DNA from: SVFI01 sp045588655
GTDB lineage: Bacteria > Bacillota > Clostridia > Lachnospirales > Lachnospiraceae
Reading direction: 5' to 3'
Length of the DNA: 64,000 nt
NCBI GenBank assembly: GCA_045588655.1
Contig: JAZNEP010000049.1
Coordinates: 1 to 64,000, forward strand
The notes under the pieces are model-generated. The model was not told where the DNA came from, made no database searches, and saw only the letters and a program-made list of their open reading frames with translations. This document shows positions 34,971 to 44,399 of this stretch, in pieces (within the stretch, counting starts at the first letter, position 1; every line of letters starts with the position of its first letter). A program made the translations under genes and the position numbers.

Positions 34971-35793
34971 GCTGATTTCTCAAGCTTTTACAGGCATTGC
35001 AGACCCCTTTGAGCCTTTGATTTTCTCTCCTTGTTCGTACTCCGGCTCCATCAATGTAAAAAGTCGGTTTCCCGATTTCCTTCATACTCATTCCATAAAA
35101 ATCTAACAGAAGTGTTTCTTCACTTACTGACATCAACATTTTTTTGTATTCATGAATCGGATAGAAACTGCCTGCCAAACCTGTTTCTTCATAAAAAATC
35201 TCCAGCACCTCTTCACTACTTTCCTTTTGATGGGCTTCGCCAAACAAAAACAGATCCGACATTCCTTCCCCACCGACACGCTCTGCTTCCAAAAGCCATT
35301 GACTGATTCTTTCATATCTGCACTCCTTTGAAAGCGCAAGAAACAACGCGATTTTCTTAGGATGAGCTTCTAAAATCTCAAGCGCTTGCCTTGCTCCATA
35401 AATCTGATGCAGCCGATCTTGTTTCGCGGGCGGTCTCTTCCAAAGCTGCGGATGCATCTCTTTCTCTGCTTTTTCCGAAAGAAAAAGTGCTTCCGGATTA
35501 CTCAGAAACACTTCTTTATATTTATTCCGCATATGATTTAAGATGAAATCAGACACGCTGTGCAGCAAATACGATTTAAGTCCTCCGGCTCTCTCTCTTT
35601 CTTTCTCGCATCGCTCATATAGGTGTACTAATTTTTCATCCGACCTATCCCAAAAAAAGTAGATAGGGCGTAGCTCCACACTCTCTTCCTCATCCTCGAG
35701 GACATATACCGGATCACACACCGGAAGCTGCTCAAGCTCTTCTCTTTTTCCAAATATCACGTAGTAAACGATTTCATTCTCTCTCTGTCCCAT
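34942..35793 (-). CDS. Conserved-looking cytoplasmic protein of unknown function between dusB and greA
   Basis: The 283-residue soluble protein starts at the ATG 1 nt after the dusB stop; a longer frame to 35997 is only the antiparallel-frame shadow over dusB. The product has an acidic N-terminus (YVLEDEEESVELRPIYFFW), a helical middle, and a C-terminal GVRTRRENQRLKGVCNACKSLRNQL with two cysteines spaced CNAC. No enzyme motif is recognised. Its place in a tight housekeeping operon suggests a real, conserved gene. Confidence 0.78.
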   Translation of the reverse strand: MGQRENEIVYYVIFGKREELEQLPVCDPVYVLEDEEESVELRPIYFFWDRSDEKLVHLYERCEKERERAGGLKSYLLHSVSDFILNHMRNKYKEVFLSNPEALFLSEKAEKEMHPQLWKRPPAKQDRLHQIYGARQALEILEAHPKKIALFLALSKECRYERISQWLLEAERVGGEGMSDLFLFGEAHQKESSEEVLEIFYEETGLAGSFYPIHEYKKMLMSVSEETLLLDFYGMSMKEIGKPTFYIDGAGVRTRRENQRLKGVCNACKSLRNQLDRAFLSAL

Positions 35794-35794
35794 G

Positions 35795-36772
35795 CTACAT
35801 TGTATGTGCAAAAAGAACAGATATGACATAATCCTTGAGTTCGTCCATGCTTTCGATTTCATTGACCTTTTGGCGAAGGCGCGCCGAATGCGGAAGCCCC
35901 GCTGAATACCACGCAATATGCTTACGCATTTCACGTACCGCTGTATACTCTCCTTTGTACTCCAGCTGCAATTCCATATGGCGTAGCACAGTTTCACACA
36001 TATGTTGCTTGGTGGGTGGTGGAGCGATTTCTCCTGTCTTTAGATAGGATACTACCTGCTCAAACAGGAAAGGATTTCCTCTTGCAGCTCGGCCAATCAT
36101 AATACCGTCGCACCCGGTATGTTCGAACATACGGGCCGCCTGTGCACAATCCGTTACATCTCCGTTTCCAATGACCGGAATCTCCAAGGCATCTTTCACC
36201 TGTGCAATGATATCCCAGTCGGCCTGACCGGAATAATATTGTTCTCTTGTTCTGCCATGAACGGCTACCGCCGCCACACCGCAATCCTCTGCAATCTTTG
36301 CAATTTCCACCGCATTTACATGTGCGTCATCAAACCCTTTTCGGATTTTGACAGTCACCGGCTTTTTTATGGCCTTCACTGTCTTGGTAAGGATTTCCCT
36401 CACGAGCTGAGGGTCTTTCATCAGCGCAGAACCCTCTCCATTATTTACCACCTTCGGAACCGGACATCCCATATTAATGTCAAGCACAGAAAACGGACGC
36501 TCCTCAATCCGCGCTGCCATCTCACTGATAATATCCGGATCTGACCCAAACAACTGAAGGGATACCGGAGTTTCTTTTGGGTGTATCTCCATCAACTGCT
36601 GTGTATTTTTGTTATTGAAATAAATTGCCTTGGCTGAAACCATCTCCATACACAAAAGCCCCGCTCCGTGCTCTTTGCAAAGCAAACGAAATGGCAGGTC
36701 AGTAACACCTGCCATCGGAGCCAGTATAACGGGATTGTCCAGACAGACATCTCCTATCTGCAATCTTTTCAT
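35795..36772 (-). CDS. dusB: tRNA-dihydrouridine synthase
   Basis: The 325-residue flavoenzyme reduces uridines in tRNA. The TIM-barrel start has PVILAPMAGVTDLPFR; the catalytic cysteine is in NMGCPVPKVV near 101; phosphate and FMN contacts include VHGRTREQ and GNGDV, then GIMIGRAARGNP near 227-238. The helical RNA-binding domain fills the C-terminus. It lies 11 bp after coaX and 1 nt before the unknown gene. Confidence 0.95.
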   Translation of the reverse strand: MKRLQIGDVCLDNPVILAPMAGVTDLPFRLLCKEHGAGLLCMEMVSAKAIYFNNKNTQQLMEIHPKETPVSLQLFGSDPDIISEMAARIEERPFSVLDINMGCPVPKVVNNGEGSALMKDPQLVREILTKTVKAIKKPVTVKIRKGFDDAHVNAVEIAKIAEDCGVAAVAVHGRTREQYYSGQADWDIIAQVKDALEIPVIGNGDVTDCAQAARMFEHTGCDGIMIGRAARGNPFLFEQVVSYLKTGEIAPPPTKQHMCETVLRHMELQLEYKGEYTAVREMRKHIAWYSAGLPHSARLRQKVNEIESMDELKDYVISVLFAHTM

Positions 36773-36783
36773 CTGATTTTCCT

Positions 36784-37560
36784 TTACTCCTGTGAACGAT
36801 TCTTTTCAAAGATAATGCGCAGGCCGTCCAGCGTCAGTGTCTTATCGTACAAATCAATTAAATCCGTTTCCTGCGAAATCGCTCTTCCGAGACCTCCCGT
36901 GGCCACTACTTTCATGTTATGACATCCGGTCTCTTTTTTTATCTGCTTTATAATGTATTCGGTCTGTCCGATCTGACCGTACATAATACCGGCCTGCATA
37001 CTGGTTACCGTATCACCGGCCAGAATAGAATCCGGCTTTTTAATCTCAATTTTTGGAAGCTTTGCAGCATTTTCCGAAAGTGCTGCTGCTGAAATACGAA
37101 TTCCCGGTGCTGTGACTCCGGCCTTTAAACATCCGTCCTCAGACACATAATCATATGTGGTCGCCGTTCCAAAATCCAACACCAGAATCGGTCCGCCGTA
37201 TTTTTCATACGCTGCTACCGCATCAACGACACGATCCGCACCGATCTCTCTCGGGTTTTTCGTCATTACCTTGATTCCTGTTTTTGTCCCCGGTCCTACC
37301 ACCAACGGATTGGAACCGATATAGCGAACCATCGCGCCTGTCAGCGAGTGCATGATATTTGGCACCACGCTGGCCACGATACTTCCCTCAATATCCGCGC
37401 GATTGACGTCATTCATGCGCAGAAGATCCCGAATCAGTATCCCGTATTCATCGGATGTTCTTGCAATTTTCGTCGTTATACGAAATGTGGTCACAAGCTC
37501 TTGCCCGTCATACACTCCAAATGTAATATTTGTATTTCCAACGTCCAGTGTTAAAATCAT
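36784..37560 (-). CDS. coaX: Type III pantothenate kinase
   Basis: The 258-residue enzyme phosphorylates pantothenate, the first step of coenzyme A synthesis. The actin-like ATPase signature DVGNTNITFGVYDG opens the protein; the substrate motif GADRVVDAVAAYEKYG is near 108-123, followed by LVLDFGTATTYD with the catalytic aspartates. It overlaps the DUF6145-like gene by 4 nt and precedes dusB by 11 bp. Confidence 0.96.
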   Translation of the reverse strand: MILTLDVGNTNITFGVYDGQELVTTFRITTKIARTSDEYGILIRDLLRMNDVNRADIEGSIVASVVPNIMHSLTGAMVRYIGSNPLVVGPGTKTGIKVMTKNPREIGADRVVDAVAAYEKYGGPILVLDFGTATTYDYVSEDGCLKAGVTAPGIRISAAALSENAAKLPKIEIKKPDSILAGDTVTSMQAGIMYGQIGQTEYIIKQIKKETGCHNMKVVATGGLGRAISQETDLIDLYDKTLTLDGLRIIFEKNRSQE

Positions 37561-37913
37561 AGTTCCTCCTTCAGCACAAACACACGGTAAAACATCTGCA
37601 ACTGTTCAAACAGATCTTGTCTGTGTCTGCGCACTTCACCTACCAACAATCCTGCTGTAATCTCATCATACAAAATATCTTCCTCCGCCGATTCTGTCTC
37701 CATGGAAATGGAACCATCCGCTTCAAACACAATCAGGAAGGTACCACCGGCTTCTTCCGTAAAAAGAACACACAAAATTTGTAATTCTTCCTTTACCGCA
37801 TCCGGTAATGCTGCAAAAGCAGGATTTAAATAGTATTTTCTTTCATAGGCATTTGACCCGCAAAGCACCATTCTGCCATCGGCCATCGTATCCTTTATCA
37901 TATCATCAGACAT
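37557..37913 (-). CDS. Small DUF6145-like protein between birA and coaX
   Basis: The 118-residue protein resembles a family typical of Lachnospiraceae (probably DUF6145): MVLCGSNAYERKYYLNPAF, then LCVLFTEEAGGTFLIVFEADG. It overlaps the birA end by 8 nt and the coaX start by 4 nt, so the three are translationally coupled. The function is unknown; its position suggests a link with cofactor metabolism. Confidence 0.75.
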   Translation of the reverse strand: MSDDMIKDTMADGRMVLCGSNAYERKYYLNPAFAALPDAVKEELQILCVLFTEEAGGTFLIVFEADGSISMETESAEEDILYDEITAGLLVGEVRRHRQDLFEQLQMFYRVFVLKEEL

Positions 37914-38715
37914 ACCCGTAAATTCCTCTCACTGACACCTCTCCGGCATAAACACTCACCTGTGTGCCATCGTTTTTTCTGACCAGAAGCTCTCCCTGCT
38001 CATTAATTCCGAGCGCAAGTGCCTTATATTCCCCTTGTGGGTCCAGCACACAAACTTCTCTATCCTTATTCACCATTTTTTCGACATACTCTCCCATCAT
38101 GGTAGACATATCGCGTTTTTCTAAGAATTTATTATAATATTTTTCAAAATTAATAAGCACTATATTTAGCAACTCACTCCGATTGATTTCTCTGCCACAT
38201 TCCATGTGCAGTGATGTCGCCGTCTGTTGAATACTTCGATCAAACTCAGTACTGTTAACATTAATACCCACACCAATTACTACACTTTCAATGTTTCCGT
38301 TATCCAGCCTCATCTCCGTGAGAATACCGCATAGTTTTTTTCCATTTCTTACAATGTCATTGGGCCATTTAATCATGATATCGGACATCCCCGTGACTGT
38401 TTCCATCGCCTTGCAGACTGCAAGCGCCATAACCAGCGTAAGCATAGGAGCGGTTTGCGGTGGTACCTGAGGCCTTAATCCCAGTGTCATATATATGGAT
38501 TTCCCCGCAGGCGAGCTCCAACTTCTTCCTCTTCGACCTTTTCCTTCCAGCTGCTCTTCTGCCACAACGAGTGTACCATGCCCTGCTCCTTCTCTCATAT
38601 ACCGAGAGCAGTCCTCATTGGTAGAACCGGTGACCGCAAAATAATAAGCCTCCCGTCCGGCCCATTCCGTCGAAAGTTCCTGCAGCCAACTATCACACCT
38701 ATTGTTCCCCGACAT
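37906..38715 (-). CDS. birA: Biotin-[acetyl-CoA-carboxylase] ligase without HTH domain
   Basis: The 269-residue ligase attaches biotin to carrier proteins. The biotinyl-AMP binding motif is GKGRRGRSWSSP near 66-77, followed by KWPNDIV and GVGINVN. The C-terminal SH3-like cap is present. There is no N-terminal helix-turn-helix, so it cannot act as the bifunctional repressor form. The start at 38715 has AGGGAG 9 nt upstream; the TTG at 38748 lacks one. Confidence 0.93.
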   Translation of the reverse strand: MSGNNRCDSWLQELSTEWAGREAYYFAVTGSTNEDCSRYMREGAGHGTLVVAEEQLEGKGRRGRSWSSPAGKSIYMTLGLRPQVPPQTAPMLTLVMALAVCKAMETVTGMSDIMIKWPNDIVRNGKKLCGILTEMRLDNGNIESVVIGVGINVNSTEFDRSIQQTATSLHMECGREINRSELLNIVLINFEKYYNKFLEKRDMSTMMGEYVEKMVNKDREVCVLDPQGEYKALALGINEQGELLVRKNDGTQVSVYAGEVSVRGIYGYV

Positions 38716-38763
38716 GTCTTCTCTCTCCCTTTGACTATCTACTGCCAAGTGTTACTTCCTGTC

Positions 38764-39762
38764 CTAAGCTCCGAGTGTTGCTGCCATCACTGCTTTGATT
38801 GTGTGCATACGGTTTTCTGCTTCTTCAAATACAACCGACTGTTCAGACTCAAATACTTCATCCGTCACTTCAAGCTCTGTTACTTTATACTGCTCACCTT
38901 TTTCTTTTCCGATTTGTGTTTTCAAATCATGAAAGGCCGGTAGACAATGCATAAAAATTGCATTCTCTGCTGCATGTTCCATGAGATTTTTATCTACTTT
39001 GTATGGAGAAAGATCACGAATTCTCTCTTCCCAGATTTCATCCGGTTCACCCATGGACACCCACACATCTGTGTATATGACATTGGCTCCCGCTACGCCT
39101 GCTAACGCATCTTCCTCAAATGTCAGTTTTGCTCCTGTTTCTTTTGCAATCGCTTCACAGGTTTCAATCAGCTGTGCATCCGGGAAATATGCCTTTGGTG
39201 CACAAGCCACAAAATCCATTCCCATCTTTGCACAAGTTACCATCCATGAATTTGCCATATTATAACGGGCATCTCCCAAATATGCTACTTTGATGCCTTC
39301 CAGGGTTCCAAAATGCTCGCGAATGGTCAAAAGGTCTGCCAGCATTTGTGTCGGATGAAACTCGTTGGTAAGTCCGTTCCATACCGGAACTTTCGCATAT
39401 TTCGCCAATTCTTCCACAATTCCCTGTCCGAATCCGCGGTACTCGATTCCATCGTACATACCGGAAAGTACTCTGGCTGTATCTGCAATACTTTCCTTCT
39501 TTCCAATCTGAGAGCTGGCCGGTTCAAGATATGTAGTCCCCATACCAAGATCATGTGCCGCCACTTCAAACGAGCATCTTGTACGCGTCGATGTTTTTTC
39601 AAATATCAACGCCACATTTTTTCCGCGCAGGGTATCATGAAGTGTCCCTTCTTTTTTCTTTTTCTTATAGTCTGCTGCCAAATCAATCAGATAGGTAATC
39701 TCTTCCTTTGTATAATCCAATAATTTTAAAAAATCTCTTCCTTTTAAATCTATTTTATTCAT
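38764..39762 (-). CDS. argF: Ornithine carbamoyltransferase
   Basis: The 332-residue enzyme makes citrulline from ornithine and carbamoyl phosphate. The carbamoyl-phosphate motif STRTR is near 56-60 and the ornithine-side motif MHCLPAFHD near 270-278. It stands alone, with its own promoter and no other arginine genes nearby, so an anabolic (ArgF) or catabolic (ArcB) role cannot be told from context; ArgF is the default. The start at 39762 has GGAGG 5 nt upstream. Confidence 0.94.
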   Translation of the reverse strand: MNKIDLKGRDFLKLLDYTKEEITYLIDLAADYKKKKKEGTLHDTLRGKNVALIFEKTSTRTRCSFEVAAHDLGMGTTYLEPASSQIGKKESIADTARVLSGMYDGIEYRGFGQGIVEELAKYAKVPVWNGLTNEFHPTQMLADLLTIREHFGTLEGIKVAYLGDARYNMANSWMVTCAKMGMDFVACAPKAYFPDAQLIETCEAIAKETGAKLTFEEDALAGVAGANVIYTDVWVSMGEPDEIWEERIRDLSPYKVDKNLMEHAAENAIFMHCLPAFHDLKTQIGKEKGEQYKVTELEVTDEVFESEQSVVFEEAENRMHTIKAVMAATLGA

Positions 39763-39808
39763 CATTGCCTCCGTTCTTTTGCAAGTCAATTCGCATCAGA
39801 TATTTAGA

Positions 39809-39837
39809 ATTATAATACAGACCCTACATCACCGCAA
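39809..39837 (-). promoter_or_regulatory. Promoter of argF
   Basis: TTGCGG (-35, 39837-39832), a 17-bp spacer and TATAAT (-10, 39814-39809) lie on the minus strand, about 45 bp before the argF start. No T-box or other leader fold is visible in the short 5' region. Confidence 0.75.
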
Positions 39838-39881
39838 GAAAAAAGGGGCCTTTTCAACGATTTTCATTGAATTTGCCCCTT
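39838..39881 (-). terminator. Terminator of the nfeD-SPFH operon
   Basis: On the minus strand a stem AAGGGGC.../GGCCCCTT extended by TTCAA/TTGAA, with a 9-nt loop, is followed by TTTTTTC. It begins 29 nt after the SPFH stop and ends just before the argF promoter. Confidence 0.9.
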
Positions 39882-39909
39882 GTAAATCATAAGTTTTCAG
39901 GTGTCTTAC

Positions 39910-40833
39910 TTATTTGTTTGACGCTACTTCTTTAAATGTTGTAGCAAGTCCTGCGATACCCTGCAGATCAGACGGAATAATAATCTTTGTTGACTGTCCT
40001 GCTGCCACTTTTTCAAGTGCCTCTAAGCTCTTCATCTGAAGTACTGCTTCATCTGCACCAGCTTCACGTAGCATGCGGATACCATCTGCATTCGCCTGCT
40101 GCACTTTAAGGATCGCTTCCGCCTCACCTTCTGCCTCGCGAATCATCTTTTCTTTCTGTGCCTCTGCACGAAGAATTGCTGACTGTTTTTCAGCCTCTGC
40201 TTCAAGAATTGCTGACTCTTTCTGACCTTCTGCCACAAGGATGGTAGATTTCTTTTCACCTTCTGCACGAAGAATGGATTCACGACGTTCACGTTCTGCT
40301 TTCATCTGTTTTTCCATCGCATCCTGAATCGCTGCCGGCGGGATGATGTTTTTAAGCTCTACACGGTTTACTTTGATACCCCATGGGTCGGTTGCGATAT
40401 CAAGTGTTGTACTCATCTTTGTATTAATTACTTCTCTGGATGTCAGTGTCTGGTCAAGCTCCATATCACCGATAATGTTACGAAGCGTTGTCGCTGTCAG
40501 ATTTTCGATTGCCATAATTGGATTTTCTACTCCGTATGCATAAAGCTTCGGATCTGTAATCTGATAGAATACTACAGTATCGATTCTCATCGTAACGTTA
40601 TCCTTTGTGATAACCGGCTGTGGAGCAAAGTCAACAACCTGCTCTTTTAAAACTACTTTCTTTGCAATCTTATCAATAAACGGAACTTTGAAGTGAAGAC
40701 CAACGCCCCATGTTCCCTGATATGCTCCGAGACGCTCTACTACAAATGCCTGAGCCTGCGGAACAATTTTGATACAACTTGTAATAACCCAAATAATGAT
40801 AACTAATAATGCTATTGCTGCAAATAATCCCAT
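39910..40833 (-). CDS. SPFH/band 7 membrane protein (stomatin/QmcA-like)
   Basis: The 307-residue protein has one N-terminal membrane helix (about 3-21), the SPFH domain (about 28-190, with FVVERLGAYQGTWGVGLHF), and a long alanine/glutamate-rich coiled coil (about 185-255, repeats of ILRAEGEKKS type). These proteins form membrane microdomain scaffolds. It is 1 nt downstream of an NfeD-family gene, the classical partner. The terminal GIAGLATTFKEV region is typical of the QmcA-like branch. Confidence 0.93.
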   Translation of the reverse strand: MGLFAAIALLVIIIWVITSCIKIVPQAQAFVVERLGAYQGTWGVGLHFKVPFIDKIAKKVVLKEQVVDFAPQPVITKDNVTMRIDTVVFYQITDPKLYAYGVENPIMAIENLTATTLRNIIGDMELDQTLTSREVINTKMSTTLDIATDPWGIKVNRVELKNIIPPAAIQDAMEKQMKAERERRESILRAEGEKKSTILVAEGQKESAILEAEAEKQSAILRAEAQKEKMIREAEGEAEAILKVQQANADGIRMLREAGADEAVLQMKSLEALEKVAAGQSTKIIIPSDLQGIAGLATTFKEVASNK

Positions 40834-40834
40834 T

Positions 40835-41293
40835 TTACATTTCCTCTTTTCTTTTCTTTACTATTAGTTTTACACCGTCGATTTTTTGAATAATCACGAC
40901 TTTTCCTACCGGAATGTGTACATTCTGCTGCTCTGTACGTGCTGTCCACTCTTTTCCTTCTACCTGAACTCGTCCAATTCCCTGCAAATTGTCAATCTCA
41001 CTAACTACAATCGCTTCTTTTCCAATCAGACTGTCAATGTTGGTCTTGGCTCTACTTTTGTTAAAATAGCGAACCGCAATCGGTCTGGTAAATATAAGAA
41101 GAACGATTGAAACTACAAAGAATGCCACAATCTGTATTGCAAACGGAACCCTCAGCATCGAAAGAATCGTTGCTATCAGTGCTCCACCGGCAAACCAAAT
41201 GGTGGTCAGTCCCATTGTAGCCACTTCGATTACAATGCAGACAAACAAGATTACGAGCCAGATTAAAGACATCGTTCCCATGGTTACTGCCAT
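40835..41293 (-). CDS. NfeD-family membrane protein
   Basis: The 152-residue protein has three or four membrane helices in the first ~85 residues, then a soluble OB-fold domain (about 90-150: LIGKEAIVVSEIDNLQGIGRV, then GKEWTAR). NfeD proteins pair with SPFH proteins; here the SPFH gene follows after 1 nt. The start at 41293 has AAAGGAG 7 nt upstream, better placed than the ATG of the longer frame. Confidence 0.9.
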   Translation of the reverse strand: MAVTMGTMSLIWLVILFVCIVIEVATMGLTTIWFAGGALIATILSMLRVPFAIQIVAFFVVSIVLLIFTRPIAVRYFNKSRAKTNIDSLIGKEAIVVSEIDNLQGIGRVQVEGKEWTARTEQQNVHIPVGKVVIIQKIDGVKLIVKKRKEEM

Positions 41294-41357
41294 ACTATCG
41301 CTCCTTTCCCCTATGCACATATTCTTCACATATTTTATGTATGCATATCATGTTTTA

Positions 41358-41386
41358 ATCATACTATATCCCTATTGATTATTCAA
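41358..41386 (-). promoter_or_regulatory. Promoter of the nfeD-SPFH operon
   Basis: TTGAAT (41386-41381), a 17-bp spacer and TATGAT (41363-41358) lie on the minus strand. The -35 box overlaps the last codons of the rhamnosidase gene. No terminator is visible between the two genes, so read-through is possible. Confidence 0.65.
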
Positions 41387-44330
41387 GCAACTTATACTTC
41401 CCATTCCACTCATATTTGCCACCTGAAACTATCATTTCTTTCATACCATTCATCGGTAAAATAACCTTCGCTCTGGTATTTTCCGGAATAATTGCACTGA
41501 CGGTGATGGTCCCATCTTTATTCTTTTTCCAGCTACAGGTAATCCGTCCGTATACGGAATCGTAATAACCACTCGCGCATGTTATGTCAACCTTTTCGCT
41601 CGGTATGGAAGGACAGATTGTGATTGGATATTTCTGTGACAAGTCCACCCGAATTCCCAGCATGCTCTCCTGCATCCACTGCGCTACGCTTCCCTCGTTA
41701 AAATGGTTAAATGAGTTCATCGCAGCGTCTGCAAAACCATGCTCTTTCGTATAGGAATCGTAACGTTCCCAGATCGTCGTTGCACCTTGTAGGACGCTGT
41801 ATATCCAGGATGGATTTTCCTCACACAAAAGAATCTTGTAAGCTTCCTCCGTCATTCCATATTCGGTAAGAACCGGAAGGAGAAGCGGTGTCCCTGCAAA
41901 CCCTGTCATTACTTTATAATTATGGTCTGCTATATTTTGTTTTAATTGCGCAACTATCAGTTGCTCCTGTTTTTTTGACAATTGCGCATAGCGGAGAAGA
42001 AACAGCATTTCGGTCTGCGAAAGCGGATACTCGATTTCTTCCGTAGCTCTCGGTGCTCCTTTCTCATTCCAAGGCATCTTATACGCATACGTTTCCATCA
42101 TGTAAGCATTGATTTTTTTATGAAGACTTCGATATTTTCTTTCATCCGCACGCTCACCGAGAAGTTCTGCGACCTCTATCATTGCAAGTGCATCCGCCTC
42201 ATACCAGAGAACCGAAATCAAATTGGAATCTGAAAGCTGTGTTGAAAGCCAGTCCCCATATGTTGTCAGCGGCCCCAACCGCTTATCTTGCGGTTTATAA
42301 CTGCTGATGGACGCAAGATAATCCATATACGACTGCATAGATGGATAATGTTCTCTCAATAATGTTACATCGCCATACTTTTTATAAACGGAAAGCGGAA
42401 CTAAAATACCGGCCTCCGCCCAACCTGCATTTCCGCTTCCGGTCGTGATGGTCGAAGGAACGGTATCCGTATATGCTCCTTCCGGTGTCTGGGCATCTCT
42501 GACATCCTTCATCCATTTCTTATAAAAACTGTACAGCTCCTGCATGTACATGGAAGTTTCTGCAAAAGAACAAAGATCTCCCATCCATCCGATTCTTTCA
42601 TCTCTCTGCGGACAATCCGTTGCCACCAGCATAAAATTATTGCGCTGACTCCATGAGGCATTTTTCCACAGCTGCGTTACAAGTTCCTGGTCGGTATCCA
42701 CTGTGCCTATCTCCGGTGCACTGTTACCAAGGAACAGTCCTTCCAGATGCTCGAGCGTTATATCTGCATCCGCTCTCAGCGACAGATAACGAAATCCGGT
42801 ATAAAAAAAGGTCGGATGATAGCTTTCTGCCTCCTCGCTTCCTCCCGCCAGAACAGTTACGTTTGTCGTCGCTGAACGGTAATTGGCTCTGTAAAGACTT
42901 CCTTTCGGTCCGTCGTTACCTCTCTCTTTTTCTCCGCTGTCATTGAGCATCTCTGCAAACTGAATCTCTATCTTGGTTCCTTTTTCTGCACGGTATCTTA
43001 CGTAAGGTACTCCCGTCATATTCTGTCCAAGATCGACGATGAGTACTTCTCCTTTTTTTAGCTCTATCGGAAACGTCACCTGCGAATCCGAAACTACAAC
43101 ACTACCAAAATCGCTGCCATCCTGCTTTACTTCACTATAGATGTACGCCTGCTTCGGGCTCATATTTTTCTCAGGGAGAAATTTGACATTATACCCGTAA
43201 AAGCTTTTAAATTCCCCTGTAAAACTTGTGCTAATATGTACGGGCTTTTCATCTGCCTCAGATACCGGAAGCGCTTCTGAAATCTGTGCTGTTGTAATTG
43301 CCGATGCATCATAGGTTTCTCCATTAAAGAAATCTGCAAAGCGTACTGCTGTATTTTTGCAATAGGACCAATTTTCATTGGTATTTATGACCTGTTTTGA
43401 ACCATCTTCATATTGCAAAATAATCTGACATACAAATGCCGGTTGCTGATAACCGTAGGTACCAAATCCATTCCTACCGCACCACCATCCGGTACCTACC
43501 ATAGCTGCGATGGTATTTTTTTCTTTCAAATAAGAAGTAATGTCATACGTATTATACAAAAGAGTATCATTATAATCGGTCCATCCGGGTTTTAGCTCAT
43601 CCTCACCGATTCGCTGCCCATTCAGATAAGCATCATATACTCCCAATGCACTTCCATAGAAGGTTGCTTTTTGCAAACCTTTCTTTTGTAAATCAAACGA
43701 GGTATAGTAGACCGCCTGACCGTCCTCGTATATGTTTTCTTCCGGACTCATACTGATCATATCCGCTCCATTAAACGGATCACCGTTCACAAAGGCTGTT
43801 TCAAAAAAGGCCGCCTCGCTGCAGTACAAATTATCATCGTCATCAAATACAAACACTGTATATTCATATCTTTGACCATCCTCTAAGGGCAAACCCTCAT
43901 ACGCGATTCCCAGTGTCTGCGAGGTATTTCTGACACCGCTATCCCAAACCAGCGTCCTTTCTAAACCGCGTTCTTCCTTCTGGCTGACACTCACTTTTCC
44001 CACAATAATCTCATATGCCTTCTGCTCCACCGAAGGCTCCCATGAAAAGAAAATATCACTCTCGTCAATCCCGATTGGATTAGTCATATAATTGACTCTG
44101 GGGTTTTTCACTGCCAATACAGCTTTTTTCCCATGTTCCAGCTCATTCCATACCTGCTTGTGCATCTCCCGCATATTCTGTGCATGCAGAAGAATAAACA
44201 GTATCATTCCTACCAGCCCCAAAACCTGTATATACTTTTTCACATTTCTCTTATGTGACATCTGCCTCGTTACCTCATCTATTGTATATTTATCTCTCGA
44301 TTCACTTACAATTGTTTTATGTGAAAACAT
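41379..44330 (-). CDS. Membrane-anchored alpha-L-rhamnosidase (GH78)
   Basis: The 983-residue enzyme removes terminal alpha-L-rhamnose from glycans. A membrane helix at about 36-53 would anchor it outside the cell. Then follow an Ig-like domain (about 80-180), the N-terminal rhamnosidase beta-domains (about 200-540, with YLNGQRIGEDELKPGWTDY), the (alpha/alpha)6 barrel with the GH78 motif DCPQRDERIGWMGD near 580, and a C-terminal beta-domain. The start at 44330 has AGGAAAGAG 6 nt upstream. That site lies in one arm of a terminator-like hairpin. No transporter or regulator gene is nearby. Confidence 0.92.
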   Translation of the reverse strand: MFSHKTIVSESRDKYTIDEVTRQMSHKRNVKKYIQVLGLVGMILFILLHAQNMREMHKQVWNELEHGKKAVLAVKNPRVNYMTNPIGIDESDIFFSWEPSVEQKAYEIIVGKVSVSQKEERGLERTLVWDSGVRNTSQTLGIAYEGLPLEDGQRYEYTVFVFDDDDNLYCSEAAFFETAFVNGDPFNGADMISMSPEENIYEDGQAVYYTSFDLQKKGLQKATFYGSALGVYDAYLNGQRIGEDELKPGWTDYNDTLLYNTYDITSYLKEKNTIAAMVGTGWWCGRNGFGTYGYQQPAFVCQIILQYEDGSKQVINTNENWSYCKNTAVRFADFFNGETYDASAITTAQISEALPVSEADEKPVHISTSFTGEFKSFYGYNVKFLPEKNMSPKQAYIYSEVKQDGSDFGSVVVSDSQVTFPIELKKGEVLIVDLGQNMTGVPYVRYRAEKGTKIEIQFAEMLNDSGEKERGNDGPKGSLYRANYRSATTNVTVLAGGSEEAESYHPTFFYTGFRYLSLRADADITLEHLEGLFLGNSAPEIGTVDTDQELVTQLWKNASWSQRNNFMLVATDCPQRDERIGWMGDLCSFAETSMYMQELYSFYKKWMKDVRDAQTPEGAYTDTVPSTITTGSGNAGWAEAGILVPLSVYKKYGDVTLLREHYPSMQSYMDYLASISSYKPQDKRLGPLTTYGDWLSTQLSDSNLISVLWYEADALAMIEVAELLGERADERKYRSLHKKINAYMMETYAYKMPWNEKGAPRATEEIEYPLSQTEMLFLLRYAQLSKKQEQLIVAQLKQNIADHNYKVMTGFAGTPLLLPVLTEYGMTEEAYKILLCEENPSWIYSVLQGATTIWERYDSYTKEHGFADAAMNSFNHFNEGSVAQWMQESMLGIRVDLSQKYPITICPSIPSEKVDITCASGYYDSVYGRITCSWKKNKDGTITVSAIIPENTRAKVILPMNGMKEMIVSGGKYEWNGKYKLLE

Positions 44331-44373
44331 AAAAAACTCTTTCCTATGATTATACATCTGAAAGAGTTTTTTT
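44331..44373. terminator. Bidirectional terminator overlapping the rhamnosidase ribosome binding site
   Basis: A 13-bp perfect stem (ACTCTTTC/GAAAGAGT extended by A/T runs) with a 16-nt loop lies 27 nt after the SH3/SleB gene. On the minus strand its second arm contains the rhamnosidase Shine-Dalgarno sequence and is followed by TTTTTT, ending at the start codon. It can terminate the upstream gene and also hide the ribosome binding site. Confidence 0.8.
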
Positions 44374-44399
44374 ACTATCTCTATTCTATTTCCGATACC

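Noticed and set aside
35794..35997. N-terminal extension of the gene between dusB and greA
   Set aside because: The extension lies entirely within dusB in another frame; the ATG at 35793 directly follows the dusB stop.
39763..39838. T-box or arginine-responsive leader before argF
   Set aside because: The leader is too short and shows no fold beyond the upstream terminator.
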